DNA from: Histomonas meleagridis
Taxonomy: Eukaryota > Parabasalia > Tritrichomonadida > Dientamoebidae
Assembly: GCA_020186115.1 (NCBI GenBank)
Contig: WSYJ01000186.1
Span: forward strand, 620,001 to 684,000
Reading direction: 5' to 3'
Length of the DNA: 64,000 nt
Made by a program: the position numbers and the translations under genes. The notes beneath the pieces were generated by a model. It did no database searches. It had not been told where the DNA came from and was given only the letters and a program-made list of their open reading frames with translations. Shown here one piece after another: positions 9,513-19,849 of this stretch. Position 1 is the first letter of the stretch, and each line of letters opens with the position of its first letter.

Positions 9513-10655
9513 CCTTTTTTTAATAATGAATGTGAAAATTTCTGAATTCAAATATTCTGATGAGAATAAAATATTTTTCGGAATTTCTATTTTTTGATTA
9601 AAGTCTTTGAAAAGAAATATATTATCTATTTGTGCAGATAAACTTAGCATTTTTGTATTGGCTTTCATTCCTTCTTCTTCTTCCAAAAAGAAAAAAATTT
9701 CATAATTGCTATACTGAATGCATTTATTTCCATAAATAGTTAAATCCTCAACTATTACAAAATCATCAATTTCACATTCTTTGTTATCAAAAAAATAATG
9801 AAAAATATCATTTCTATGAAATTTAATTGCTGTTTCATATACTTCTTCATTTTTTGCATTATTTTGTTCACATAAATGAATAATTTCTAAATTTCCTCCT
9901 GCAATTGCATATTTTAATGTATTTTTAATATTTGATCCATTAATTAATAAATATTTAAAACATTTAATTGATCCAAAAAATGCACAATAATCAATTGCTG
10001 TAACATCTTCTTGATTAATAAAAGAATATCTCTCATAAAGTGATGGTTTAATTGTTTGATTAAATTTAAAATCATTTTGTGATGAAATTTCTTGTAATTT
10101 TTCTAAATCATCATTTCGAATAATTTTGGCAATTTCATTTGGATTAACTCCTTCTTTAATTAATTCTTTATGAAGTTTCCAACCATCTTTTGAAAGTTCT
10201 TCAAGATTTGAAATAAATTCGGTTTTGAATGGAAACTCTTTTGTTTTAATTGCTTCAATTGTTTGATAATGTGCAAAATAAAAAGTTTCAATGTTTTTTA
10301 TAGTGTTTATTTCGATCATTCCTTTTTCAATCATTTTTTCAAGAATATAATATGATTCTTGTGTTTTTAATCGAAGAAGATATTTGCTGAAAATATCAAA
10401 TATTTCGAGACGGTTTCTTTGAATTGTTTCGTCCAACTGAAGTATTTTTAAAGCTTCAAAATAAACACCAATATCATTCGCCTGAGATATGAAAAAAGAA
10501 TATATTAACCGACAAATTGTCTGAAGAAATGAAATTGGAGATTCTGGAGTAAACATTCCCATAATTGATTCAACAGACGTTCGTATGTTTTCTTCATTGA
10601 GATTTTGTATAATCTTTTCCAAATTGATGAGTAATTTCTTTGTATGAGTTTCCAT
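9474..10655 (-). pseudogene. DUF3447-type ankyrin protein, N-terminal part (reading frame broken)
   Basis: 393 residues from ATG. A helical N-terminal domain (about 1-150) typical of the large trichomonad DUF3447/ankyrin family is followed by divergent ankyrin-like repeats (for example DYCAFFGSIKCFKYLLINGSN near 222 and YAIAGGNLEIIHLCEQNNAK near 248). The last in-frame residues are out of register: at an A7 run just before the end, removing one A would read GINVNIK and enter the downstream ankyrin array. The array itself is cut by spacers, so the gene as written cannot make a long protein. It is either a pseudogene or is spliced by non-canonical introns. A second decayed member of this family is at 46737-47435. 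Confidence 0.7.
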
Positions 10656-11987
10656 TTTTGAAGTAGGGATTATGACAAATTAATTCAAATTTCCTATGTC
10701 ACTTTTTTCTTCGGGGTGGCATTTCACACCAAAAAATTTAAATCACAATGTTGGCGCCAAAGAAATCAATATTTATACATTTATGTTGTTCGTACAGTCT
10801 TTCTACATTTTTAGTCTCAACAATATCGACTTTAACTCTTACAACTTGGTAGACCCTCGAACGTTTCAAACTTCTATTTTCTCAACAAAATTAAAATTCG
10901 ATATTCAATTTCATTTCAATGTTAGCTCAATCTCTAAATAAACTTGAAGGTTTAATTGGATTAATTTTATCCTGGTCTAGAATTCACTTTAAAAGAAAAT
11001 GCTGGTGATAATTGTGGTTGATTTAGAATAATATATAAATTTAATTAAAGAATTTACTTGTGGTTCTAAACTTAAAAATTTAAGAATTGAGTTTATGGAT
11101 GTATTTTCAAAAATACTTCATTTTGAAAATTTGAAAATATTTAATAAATTTGAAATTTGTAAGATTTTGGTAGGTGATAATTAAAATTTTAATTTATTTA
11201 GAAAAATATGTTGAGGTTTTACATGGGTATCAAAAATATTCCCCACAAATTAAAATGTTGTTTGAAAAATGGTGGAAATGAAAGAAGAAGAACAAATCAA
11301 TTTATTTCGGGTTATTCACAATTGCCAAATGAAGGTTTGGCTGCTCTTGAACCTAAATTAACAATTGCAATTGTTAAAAAATCTTTCGATGATGAAAAAA
11401 TGATCCAAATTCACAGCTGTCTTCTGTAATAATGTGTACACATAAATTTAATAAATTATTTCAAGGTACCCATTAATACATCAAAAGAAATAATGAGAGA
11501 AAAAATCTTGTTGGCTGTTCATGAAGGATTGAATTCTTCCAACTAACATAATTTGTTTAAATATAGAAAAATAAAGTGTTTCACATAAAGTTCGAACTTT
11601 TTTATTTATTTATGTAAAAAACACAAATTTTGGCAATTTAGCTAGGGCATGTTTAAGGTTGCTATCATTTGGATATTGTCAAAAAGGTCATGAATTAGAA
11701 GAGAATATATTTTTAATCAAAAACATAATATACGATGACAACCATGATCTTTTTTTAAAATATGAAAAAAGAAATTTCAATACCCAAAGATCAAACAACT
11801 TCCGAAAAGTTTAACCAAACTTAAGAAAACAAAAGAAAAAAATCTTGCGACAACTTGTTTCAATTTAATGCCTCAATATCTTAAAATAAATGATGATTTA
11901 GGTTTATCTAAAATAGTTTCATTAATACGTATTCTGCAAAAGAACCCGAGATTAAAATATAGACGCCTTGAGATAAGAAACTCCAAC
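10656..11987. other. No recognisable gene
   Basis: About 1.3 kb upstream of the ankyrin gene. Two short ATG frames (81 and 73 codons) exist but have no family likeness or sustained coding character. Fragments suggest decayed accessory sequence. Confidence 0.6.
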
Positions 11988-12234
11988 TTTATTTGTTTTG
12001 TTCAAATTTAAACAAATTAAATTTGTTCCATGGATGAATTTATCCTCTTTCAAAAGGAGTTTCTTATATATTTATGATACATGTTCATATTTTGAATGTA
12101 TTTATGATTTCAAGCATTTTTACTTATTGTAATTAAACAATGGATATCATTTACTATTTTGTTTCAAATTTAATGATTAAAAATGCATCATTATTATTGT
12201 TTTGTTGTGATATGAAAATTATTTCTTAATTTCT
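11988..12234. repeat. Direct repeat, right copy (247 bp)
   Basis: Identical to 5390-5636 over all 247 bases. It ends 98 bp before the cullin start codon. Because the left copy overlaps the 3' end of a Polinton-like relic, this copy carries the same terminal codons without the rest of that gene. Confidence 0.95.
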
Positions 12235-12332
12235 TATGAATTAGATGAATCTTTAAGCTTGGAGAAATTTTAATTGAAATTTCAGTTTTCATCATGCAAA
12301 TTTTAATGGAGTGAAGTGACACTTTATTTCCA

Positions 12333-14489
12333 ATGAAAAGAAACAGACCCAACACCACTATAGATTTTTTTTTTAGTGCACCAAAGCCAAAACCACCTCC
12401 ATTGATATCAAAACTGAGTGCAGAATCTAAAAAGCAATTAGTTGTAATAAAATCTGTACCACAGACAAAAATTAAACGAATAGTTATACCATCAATTTCA
12501 TCAGATGAAAATATCCAAAAAGAAAAACTTTCGAGCGTTTTGGACTATGTGGTTGATTCAATACATATTTTGTTTAATAATGGAATTGATAAAATTAATT
12601 GTTACAAAGTTTCGCAAAATGTGGAATATTATTGTCGTTTTGGTAGCGGCGAGGATATGTTCATGAAGCTAGAACAAGAACTTAAACCAATTAAAGAAAA
12701 TTTTTTAAATAATTTATATCAAAATCAAATGCTTGAATATGTTTCTCAACTTATTGAAATCTTTGAAAATAATGTTAAATGTCTTCGGAAACTATTTAAT
12801 TATTTTGAAAGCACGTATCTTTTTCCAAAATTTCAATCAAAATGTTTAGCTGATTTTATTTATTCTGATATAGGAAAAAAGATCGAAAGCCAAAGTTATC
12901 CTATTATGGATCTTGTTAACTCTATTATTCAAGAAATTCAACAACTTTTGCAAGAAGAATCAATCAATACCAATCAAATCCAAATTATCATTTTATTTTT
13001 AGACTTAATCAATTTATATGATAAACCATTTGAAACGCAATTTTTATCTTCCATTGATTCATTTTACTTAGAGAAAATTCAAGAATATCCATTTGAAGTA
13101 TTCTTTAAATTTATTAAAAATTCCATTTTAATATGTAATGACTTAACTCACATTGGAATAAAAGACAAAACAATTTTGATCATCTTAAACAGAATTAATA
13201 AAGTTTGCTTTGAAGATAATTCACATTATATATTTTGTGATGAATTTTATAACTTAATACAGAATAAAGAATATGAAACAATTCGAACAATTTTTTCATT
13301 TTATTATCAAAACAAAAAACTTTTTTCTATTTTTATATTAAACTTTAGTAAATATTTTATTAATGATATTATTCTTAATATCCAAAACAAAAACATAAAA
13401 GAATCAATTCGGAAATATTCCGAAATGATAGAAATTATTACTGAAATATTTAATCAAAACGAAATAACACAAATAGAAAAAGAAATTAATCAAATTCTAA
13501 CAGAAGAAATCAATAAAGAATCCGAAAAAGCATCGAAATTATTTGCTGTATATCTTAGTAATTATAAAAATGAAATAACAAACAACGAAAAAGAATTTTT
13601 TATATTTATTACTTCTCCAAATATTTTCGGGACTTCTTATTTCATTCTTTTAATGAAAAAAGTTTTTTCTTTTAATAAAATTGATATTGAACGTGAAGAA
13701 TTTGTTTTAACATTGTTTAAGAATATTTTTGGAGGCGAATATACAGAACGTATTGAACAATTAATTCAAGACATAAAAATGTCGAATTCGATTAATATAT
13801 ATAACAATGAAAATAAATTTCAAGCTATTTCTATTTCAACAACAATTTTCCCATATGAAATTGACAAAAATGTTAATTTCCCAATGTTCATTAAAGAACA
13901 AATGATAAATTATGAAAATATATTTCGTAATCAAAGTAATAATGAAAGGAAAATGTTAAAATGGTCTTCAAAGTATTCATGTGTTAAAGGAACAATTGGA
14001 AATATGAGATACAAAATGAATGGAGATCAAGCATTAATATTACTTTCTTTAAATGATAATAATAAAACATTAAACGATATAAAAAATGAAATTGGAATAG
14101 AAGAAGAAATAATATTTATGAATCTTGAACTATTAATAAAAGATGAAAATGGAAAATGCGTTTTATTCGATGGTAAATATTATAAAATAAACCCAAGCCC
14201 TTTATCAATGGGTAAAAGATTTACTCTTCCAAAAATTAAAGAAAAAAATAATGAAAATGATAAACTCGATATTAAAAGTAATATCGAATATATTCGAAAT
14301 AATCAACTTTCATGTAACATCATGAAAAATATTAAAAATGATAAAATTATTACAATAGAAAAGTTGTACCAAAAAGTTATGAGAGATTTGCCATTCACAC
14401 CCGAAATGAATAAATTCTTGGATTGCTTGAGGACTTTGGAACAAAAAGGTTATGTAAATAAGATAAATGAAAAAACTTATAAATTTTGA
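12333..14489 (+). CDS. Cullin, CUL4-like
   Basis: 718 residues, normal cullin length. After a basic, Pro-rich N-terminus come helical cullin repeats (about 60-460). The cullin homology domain follows: FPYEIDKNVNFPMFIKEQM near 508, then the Leu/Trp stretch RKMLKWSSKYSCVKGTI near 543, and DQALILLSLNDN near 567. The C-terminal winged helix (SCNIMKNIKNDKIITIEKL to KGYV) contains lysines at the usual NEDD8 acceptor position. Cullins scaffold RING ubiquitin ligases. The start region (KKQLVVIKS then an acidic/Lys helix) resembles CUL4, where KKLVIKNF is conserved, so CUL4-like is preferred over CUL1/3; subtype is inference. The N-terminus also has a PIP-box-like NTTIDFFF (residues 7-14). Stop is TGA. 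Confidence 0.85.
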   Translation: MKRNRPNTTIDFFFSAPKPKPPPLISKLSAESKKQLVVIKSVPQTKIKRIVIPSISSDENIQKEKLSSVLDYVVDSIHILFNNGIDKINCYKVSQNVEYYCRFGSGEDMFMKLEQELKPIKENFLNNLYQNQMLEYVSQLIEIFENNVKCLRKLFNYFESTYLFPKFQSKCLADFIYSDIGKKIESQSYPIMDLVNSIIQEIQQLLQEESINTNQIQIIILFLDLINLYDKPFETQFLSSIDSFYLEKIQEYPFEVFFKFIKNSILICNDLTHIGIKDKTILIILNRINKVCFEDNSHYIFCDEFYNLIQNKEYETIRTIFSFYYQNKKLFSIFILNFSKYFINDIILNIQNKNIKESIRKYSEMIEIITEIFNQNEITQIEKEINQILTEEINKESEKASKLFAVYLSNYKNEITNNEKEFFIFITSPNIFGTSYFILLMKKVFSFNKIDIEREEFVLTLFKNIFGGEYTERIEQLIQDIKMSNSINIYNNENKFQAISISTTIFPYEIDKNVNFPMFIKEQMINYENIFRNQSNNERKMLKWSSKYSCVKGTIGNMRYKMNGDQALILLSLNDNNKTLNDIKNEIGIEEEIIFMNLELLIKDENGKCVLFDGKYYKINPSPLSMGKRFTLPKIKEKNNENDKLDIKSNIEYIRNNQLSCNIMKNIKNDKIITIEKLYQKVMRDLPFTPEMNKFLDCLRTLEQKGYVNKINEKTYKF

Positions 14490-14736
14490 TATATTTGTAG
14501 AGAATATAAATAAAGAATATTTAGAAAGAATTTGTTGATTTTTTATGTTTTAAAATTAAAAAAGGAATATTACAAGTTCATAAGTTATAAAAATTTATTT
14601 TTAACTCTTAAGGAAAAAAAAAATTAAATTCTTTCCTATTTCAATTGAGATATATCTACCGTGAAATTCATGATAGCCTAAATTTTTATATTATAATCTT
14701 TAACATTACCAATGTGAATATCGACCGATAATAATT

Positions 14737-15245
14737 TATCATCCATTTAATACAATAACTAAATACTTTATTAATCTTGAACATTGTTTAAATTCTTTAT
14801 TCGATGATGCATTTGATAAAGAATTTAAAAATATGATTGAACAAGATAAATTGAAAGAAGAAACATAGCAATTATTACAGAACTTAATCACCACAAAGAT
14901 AATTTAATGAAATATTCGAAGAAATTCGTGAACAAACTAATGATGGAGAAAAGACTTATATTTCTAAAATTAAAAGAATTGGTAATCGTTGTGTTCAAGT
15001 AGATGAAGTTATAGATAAAGAAGGTAAGAAAACAATTAAAGAAACATGATATAATGTTAATGAAAATGAATATGATGCATTCGAAAATGAAAAAAACTGT
15101 AATTAAATTAGAAAACACAGAGAAAAAGGAAGAACCGAAAGAAGAAACTAAAGAAACAAAAGAACAACAAAAAAAGGTTAAAATAACCTTTAAAGAATTT
15201 ATTTATTTATATAGTTTAAATAAATTATTAATAAATAAATTATAA
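14737..15245 (+). pseudogene. Decayed coiled-coil ORF, unknown origin
   Basis: Three overlapping frames together give readable code: an acidic helical part (FDDAFDKEFKNMIEQDK), then FEEIREQTNDGEKTYISK with GNRCVQVDEVIDKEGKK, an internal TGA where neighbouring sense suggests Trp, and a final Glu/Lys-rich coil ending KLLINKL. At least one in-frame TAG, one TGA and one or two frameshifts interrupt it. No family recognised; it could belong to a Polinton-like element. Confidence 0.4.
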
Positions 15246-15371
15246 TAATTAATTGGCCGTTAATATCACATGTAAATTAATCTTTAATAAATATATTAAT
15301 CTTTATTAATCCAAATTATTGCAATTTCAATATAATTTCACATAACATTTCTTACCTTGACCAAATGTTTT

Positions 15372-18300
15372 ATGGAAAATGCGAAAATTTCATTTGAAAA
15401 TCAATCTGATTTCCATCAAGACCAACTTAATGTTTCAAAACAAATTCAAGAAATTATAAATCGAGATGATACAATTCAGCCATTTAATGATTTACTATTA
15501 AATTATTGCAATATTCCCTATGAAACAAAAGATACAACTGACTTCATAACAATGAGCGATTTAATTCCTTATCCTCAAGTCATAATTGATTTAATAACAC
15601 CAACAGTTGAAAGAGTTTATTTTGGTGTTTTGCCATATTCATCATTTTACTATTGTATAATTGACAATTCAATATTGTTTTGGAGTTTGAATGTAGAAAA
15701 TCCAGAAATTTTTCAACAAACAGAAAATAATACCAAAAATATATTTTCAGTTACATGTGGAGCAAAAAATCCAACTATTTTCAAGAAGATAGTAACGTCT
15801 GTTATTGTTTATGCTTTTAACAAGTCAATTAAAATTATTCCAGTAATTAATTCCAAGATTAGATTCGATAATGAAATCAAAATTCGCTTATCATTTAATG
15901 TTTCTTATGTACATATTGACAATGAAGGCAATATTTTTTTAGCAGGGGATACCGGATTTATTTATATAGTAAAATTTTCTACAAGAAAATATCTCCAAAC
16001 TAAAGTTGAACAACTTACTCGGCAGAGCTTTTTTTCTCCCCTTTTATATGTTTTAAACATTGATCCTGGTCAAAACAGGAGGATCACACCTATCGTCAAA
16101 CTTCTTTTTGACAACGATACGCAAACGTTCGCTTCACTTCACCTCAACTCCGAAATCCGATTTTACGAATATGTAAAATCAGAATGCAAAATCAATTTTT
16201 TAAGTTCGTTAAATCCATCAGAAATTGATATTTACTCCAACCAAACAGTCATTGACATGGCAGTAGCTTCTTTAGAATCAAAATCATCAATTCGATTTAT
16301 AGCATTTCTCGAATCAGGTCAAAGAATATTCTTTATTGTCGACGCTTTTTTACATACTGTTGAACCTAGCTATATTGTTCGTAATCCTCCTTCTTTTAAT
16401 GGAGATGTTTTATTTTCAGCAAATTATTTTCTTTCATATACTTTTTTTCTCTGTGAAAAGTCTTTATGTATTACTAAGGGAACATATTCTTATTATTTAC
16501 AGGAAAATGCGCTGAAAGAAAGCGTTTGCAACATCCCTTTTAATGAAGATTTATTAGGATTTGCTATTAACATACCAAATGTCCCCAACTCCTGTATGTT
16601 TAATAATGAGATGTTTTGGCAACATGTGATACCTGCTCCTTCTGCTTATTTGTTAACAAATCATGGAATACGTATTTTGTCATTTAAGACACCTGCCGAT
16701 AAAGTCAAAGAAATTATCGAAAATGGTGCAAAAGGCAAGTTGGAATTGTCTGTTTTAGTTCGCCAAAGTTTTCAAGAAACATTTTCTTCACTCCTTTTGT
16801 TAATTTCTAAAAATCCAATATATAGTAATTCATGCTTATTGTTGTTAAAAGAGCAATCAGACATTGTTTCGACTATGAGTCCAATGTTTCAATCTCCAGC
16901 CACAACAGCCTTTTTAATCAGAATTTCAAGAATTTTGCACTCTTTTTGGAGCACCCCAATTTTTCTATTTGAAAACGATGAATACAAATTGAATGATCTT
17001 TCCGGTTTCGTAAATCTCACAAAAAGTCTTCAACAATTATATGACGCATGTAAGGGGTATACAACATATTTACCAGAAACCAAATGTACTTTTGATGTTA
17101 AATGCATTCCCAAACTTAAAATTTATATCCAAGCACTAATTGAAACCATTAATCTTATTAAGATTTTAATCAAGCTTGACAAAAACTCATCTCTTACGCC
17201 AGCATTTCTTAAGCTGGATGTTATATATCAAAACAGGCTTTCTTTTTTCCAGTTTTCCTATGAACCATCTATCTTCAAATCACTTCGAGAACTTTTATTT
17301 TCTTACTTAAGGATTGAAGGAACATTTTACGAAGCAGTTCTCAAAGAATTAGATGAAAAATGTCCTTCATACTTCTGTAAGAAAGATTTGCTCATCTTTA
17401 ACTCGATACAAAACATTGAAAAATCAAAAACAATTACTCAGTTAAACAAAGAATTCGATATATTATATGAAAACATTGAACAAGAATTTGATATCGAACG
17501 AATTTGTTTATTATTTCATCAAAAAGGATTTTATTCTGCAGTAACGAAACTTTGTCTTAAGAAAGCATATTTTTATGATCCAAATGACATTGCTATTACT
17601 ATTTATTTAAAAAATGATTTTAATAACTCACGTTTTAATGAAGCAAAACATGCGTTTTCTCGAAGGAGATATTGTTATGAAATTATATTTAATGAAATCG
17701 ATTATGATTTCGATGCAATGATCAATTCAAGTGATCAACTTTTCCATTATTTCCTTTACACATTTATGTTTAAGAATAATAAAATTCAACTTTTAATGAA
17801 ACAAAATACTCCTTTTTTATTAGATTTCCTTATGAAAAATGGAAGGAAACATGTTTGGATGTATTATTACTTTCATAAACAATATGGAATAGCGGCAAAA
17901 CTGTTGTATCAATTAGCAACTGACAAAGGTGAACTGTTAATCGACGATAGAATCGATTTTTTGAATAGGGCGGTTATGTGCTCTTTTGAATGCGCATCGG
18001 AGAAAGAAAAGGCGGTTTTTGCACTGAAAGTTGCTAAAGTTCAGAAAAAGTTGAGTTCAAGGGAAACCGATGAAATATACTATTCAAATTTTTTGATACC
18101 AACAAACGATTTGGTTATAGAACTTATTGAAATTGGGTTTTGGGACTTAATTCTTGAGTTACTTGATTTTGTTCCTTTTGTTAATGGTAACTTCCAAAAT
18201 GTTCTTTCAAGTGTTTGGAATAATTTGCTTATGCATCAGTTAATGGGAAATGATATCCAAAGTTCAAAGATTTTTTTGACTAATTTCTTACTGTCTTTTG

Positions 18301-18629
18301 ATAAAAGCAGTAGAGTTCGCGACTTAAGAATATTAGTTCCTCTTTTAGAGACATTTAAAGTTAACATGAAAGGCGAAATTTTGTGGGCGCTGAATGTGCT
18401 CAGCGAGAGCGGATTCGAAAGGGAAGAGATATGCGAAGCGTATTTGGAACTTCTTGATCACGAAATTGATGGAAACGTGAAAAAAGAATTAATTTTCTGC
18501 GTTTCGAAGATGTTACCAATTGAAGGGAAAAGAGACAAGTTGTGCGAACTACAGAAATGGTTTTTGCAAAATGCAAAAGACGAACAGTACTTCGAGGAGA
18601 CAAACGAATGTTTACTTGATCATATTTAA
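15372..18629 (+). CDS. NUP155: Nucleoporin Nup155/Nup170-like
   Basis: 1085 residues from the ATG reading MENAKISFENQ; no in-frame ATG lies further upstream. The N-terminal half is beta-propeller-like and opens with the family-type segment SDLIPYPQVIIDLITP, then a GVLPYSSFYYCIIDNSILFWSL stretch typical of Nup155/Nup133 propellers. The C-terminal half is an alpha-solenoid (helical from about 600 to the end). The length is a little below yeast and animal Nup155 (about 1390-1500). Nup155 is part of the inner ring of the nuclear pore. Homology is by pattern, without alignment. Confidence 0.75.
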   Translation: MENAKISFENQSDFHQDQLNVSKQIQEIINRDDTIQPFNDLLLNYCNIPYETKDTTDFITMSDLIPYPQVIIDLITPTVERVYFGVLPYSSFYYCIIDNSILFWSLNVENPEIFQQTENNTKNIFSVTCGAKNPTIFKKIVTSVIVYAFNKSIKIIPVINSKIRFDNEIKIRLSFNVSYVHIDNEGNIFLAGDTGFIYIVKFSTRKYLQTKVEQLTRQSFFSPLLYVLNIDPGQNRRITPIVKLLFDNDTQTFASLHLNSEIRFYEYVKSECKINFLSSLNPSEIDIYSNQTVIDMAVASLESKSSIRFIAFLESGQRIFFIVDAFLHTVEPSYIVRNPPSFNGDVLFSANYFLSYTFFLCEKSLCITKGTYSYYLQENALKESVCNIPFNEDLLGFAINIPNVPNSCMFNNEMFWQHVIPAPSAYLLTNHGIRILSFKTPADKVKEIIENGAKGKLELSVLVRQSFQETFSSLLLLISKNPIYSNSCLLLLKEQSDIVSTMSPMFQSPATTAFLIRISRILHSFWSTPIFLFENDEYKLNDLSGFVNLTKSLQQLYDACKGYTTYLPETKCTFDVKCIPKLKIYIQALIETINLIKILIKLDKNSSLTPAFLKLDVIYQNRLSFFQFSYEPSIFKSLRELLFSYLRIEGTFYEAVLKELDEKCPSYFCKKDLLIFNSIQNIEKSKTITQLNKEFDILYENIEQEFDIERICLLFHQKGFYSAVTKLCLKKAYFYDPNDIAITIYLKNDFNNSRFNEAKHAFSRRRYCYEIIFNEIDYDFDAMINSSDQLFHYFLYTFMFKNNKIQLLMKQNTPFLLDFLMKNGRKHVWMYYYFHKQYGIAAKLLYQLATDKGELLIDDRIDFLNRAVMCSFECASEKEKAVFALKVAKVQKKLSSRETDEIYYSNFLIPTNDLVIELIEIGFWDLILELLDFVPFVNGNFQNVLSSVWNNLLMHQLMGNDIQSSKIFLTNFLLSFDKSSRVRDLRILVPLLETFKVNMKGEILWALNVLSESGFEREEICEAYLELLDHEIDGNVKKELIFCVSKMLPIEGKRDKLCELQKWFLQNAKDEQYFEETNECLLDHI

Positions 18630-19029
18630 TATATATTGTTTGAATAAATATAATACTTGGTAATATAACTTAATTATTACGACAAATAAATGTGATAATT
18701 CATTACTAATAACTCTTTTGACATTTATGTTAACCATTTGTGGGTCAAATTTCCTTAAAGATTCATTATCTGAATTTTCTCTAAGTAATATGAAAATTAT
18801 TTTGTTTGTAATAATGTTACAATTAAAACGTTGTCTTTCTTTGTATTAAATTTTTGGTAGTTTACATATGTAAACAATATAAAAATTCAAAGAAGCCCGA
18901 AAAAACGTAATTGAATTTTACACTTTTTCTTAATATTTCGCACGGTTTGTTTCATAACGTTCTTTTCAAGGAAAACAAAAAAATTTGACTAAATTCGATA
19001 GCTGGTGAGATTTTTAATAGGATAGTATA
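18630..19029. other. No recognisable gene
   Basis: 400 bp of AT-rich sequence between the convergent Nup155-like and Rab genes. Nothing supported is seen. Confidence 0.6.
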
Positions 19030-19611
19030 TTAGCAGCAGTGTCGTTCGCTTTCATTAACTAGGGCTGGCATAGCCGAAGCTAAATTTACACTTTTTTCTG
19101 ATACAAAATCGTTTGCAACGTTTTCGAGAATTTTATCAATATCTTTAGGTTTTTCTTTAGCGCTTGTCTCATAAAATATTGCACCTATTGATTCTGCTTT
19201 TCTTGTGCCTTCATCTGTAGAAATGCATCTATCTTCTAAATCTATTTTGTTACCAATTAATATTAATTCTGGTGCCTTGCGACACACATTTAAAACGCTT
19301 TGATTCCATTGATCTATTTCTTCAAATGATGGTCTGTTATCAACAGAATAAACAATAACCACATATTCTGCATCATGAAAATAGGAAGGCGTTAAAGATC
19401 GAAACCTTTCTTGGCCAGCTGTATCCCAAACATGTAAACGAACAGTTAAACCTTTGAATTGATATTCTTTGCAAATAAAACATGCACCAATTGTTGGTAA
19501 TATAGGTTCATTATTATCCACATTAGATATTGCATTTATAAGACTTGTTTTTCCTACTGATGAATTTCCAACAAAGACGACTTTAACGGAAACAGTTTCG
19601 TTTTCCGCCAT
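19030..19611 (-). CDS. Rab-family small GTPase
   Basis: 193 residues from MAENETVSVK; an in-frame ATG 27 bp upstream would add nine residues (MTRRQHFST) and cannot be excluded. Motifs: P-loop GNSSVGKTSL, switch I with the TIG motif (effector Thr), WDTAGQERFRSL, GNKIDLE (the NKxD motif) and ETSAK. The C-terminus ends in CC, a geranylgeranylation signal of Rab proteins. The catalytic Gln of WDTAGQ is present. Rab5/Rab22-like pattern around switch II (WDTAGQERFRSLTPSYF) suggests vesicle trafficking, but the subfamily is not secure. Confidence 0.92.
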   Translation of the reverse strand: MAENETVSVKVVFVGNSSVGKTSLINAISNVDNNEPILPTIGACFICKEYQFKGLTVRLHVWDTAGQERFRSLTPSYFHDAEYVVIVYSVDNRPSFEEIDQWNQSVLNVCRKAPELILIGNKIDLEDRCISTDEGTRKAESIGAIFYETSAKEKPKDIDKILENVANDFVSEKSVNLASAMPALVNESERHCC

Positions 19612-19849
19612 TGTCGAAAAGTGCTGTCGGCGTGTCATATCGGTTTTAAGTCAACTCCTGTGCTGAATTTTTGAGGGACTTGAATACACAACAAAAAAAC
19701 ATGAAAATGAAATTATTGGGTTGAATATTGGATAATAAAATATGTTTTGAAGTACAAGTGGACTATTTTTCAAATGAAATACTGGACTTTAATTATTTTA
19801 AAAATAAAAAAAATTTTTTTCTGGGCTTTCTCTTCGAAAAAAAGCTCTC

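Noticed and set aside
10696..11429. Two ATG ORFs of 81 and 73 codons
   Set aside because: No recognisable fold and poor coding balance; probably chance frames in decayed DNA.
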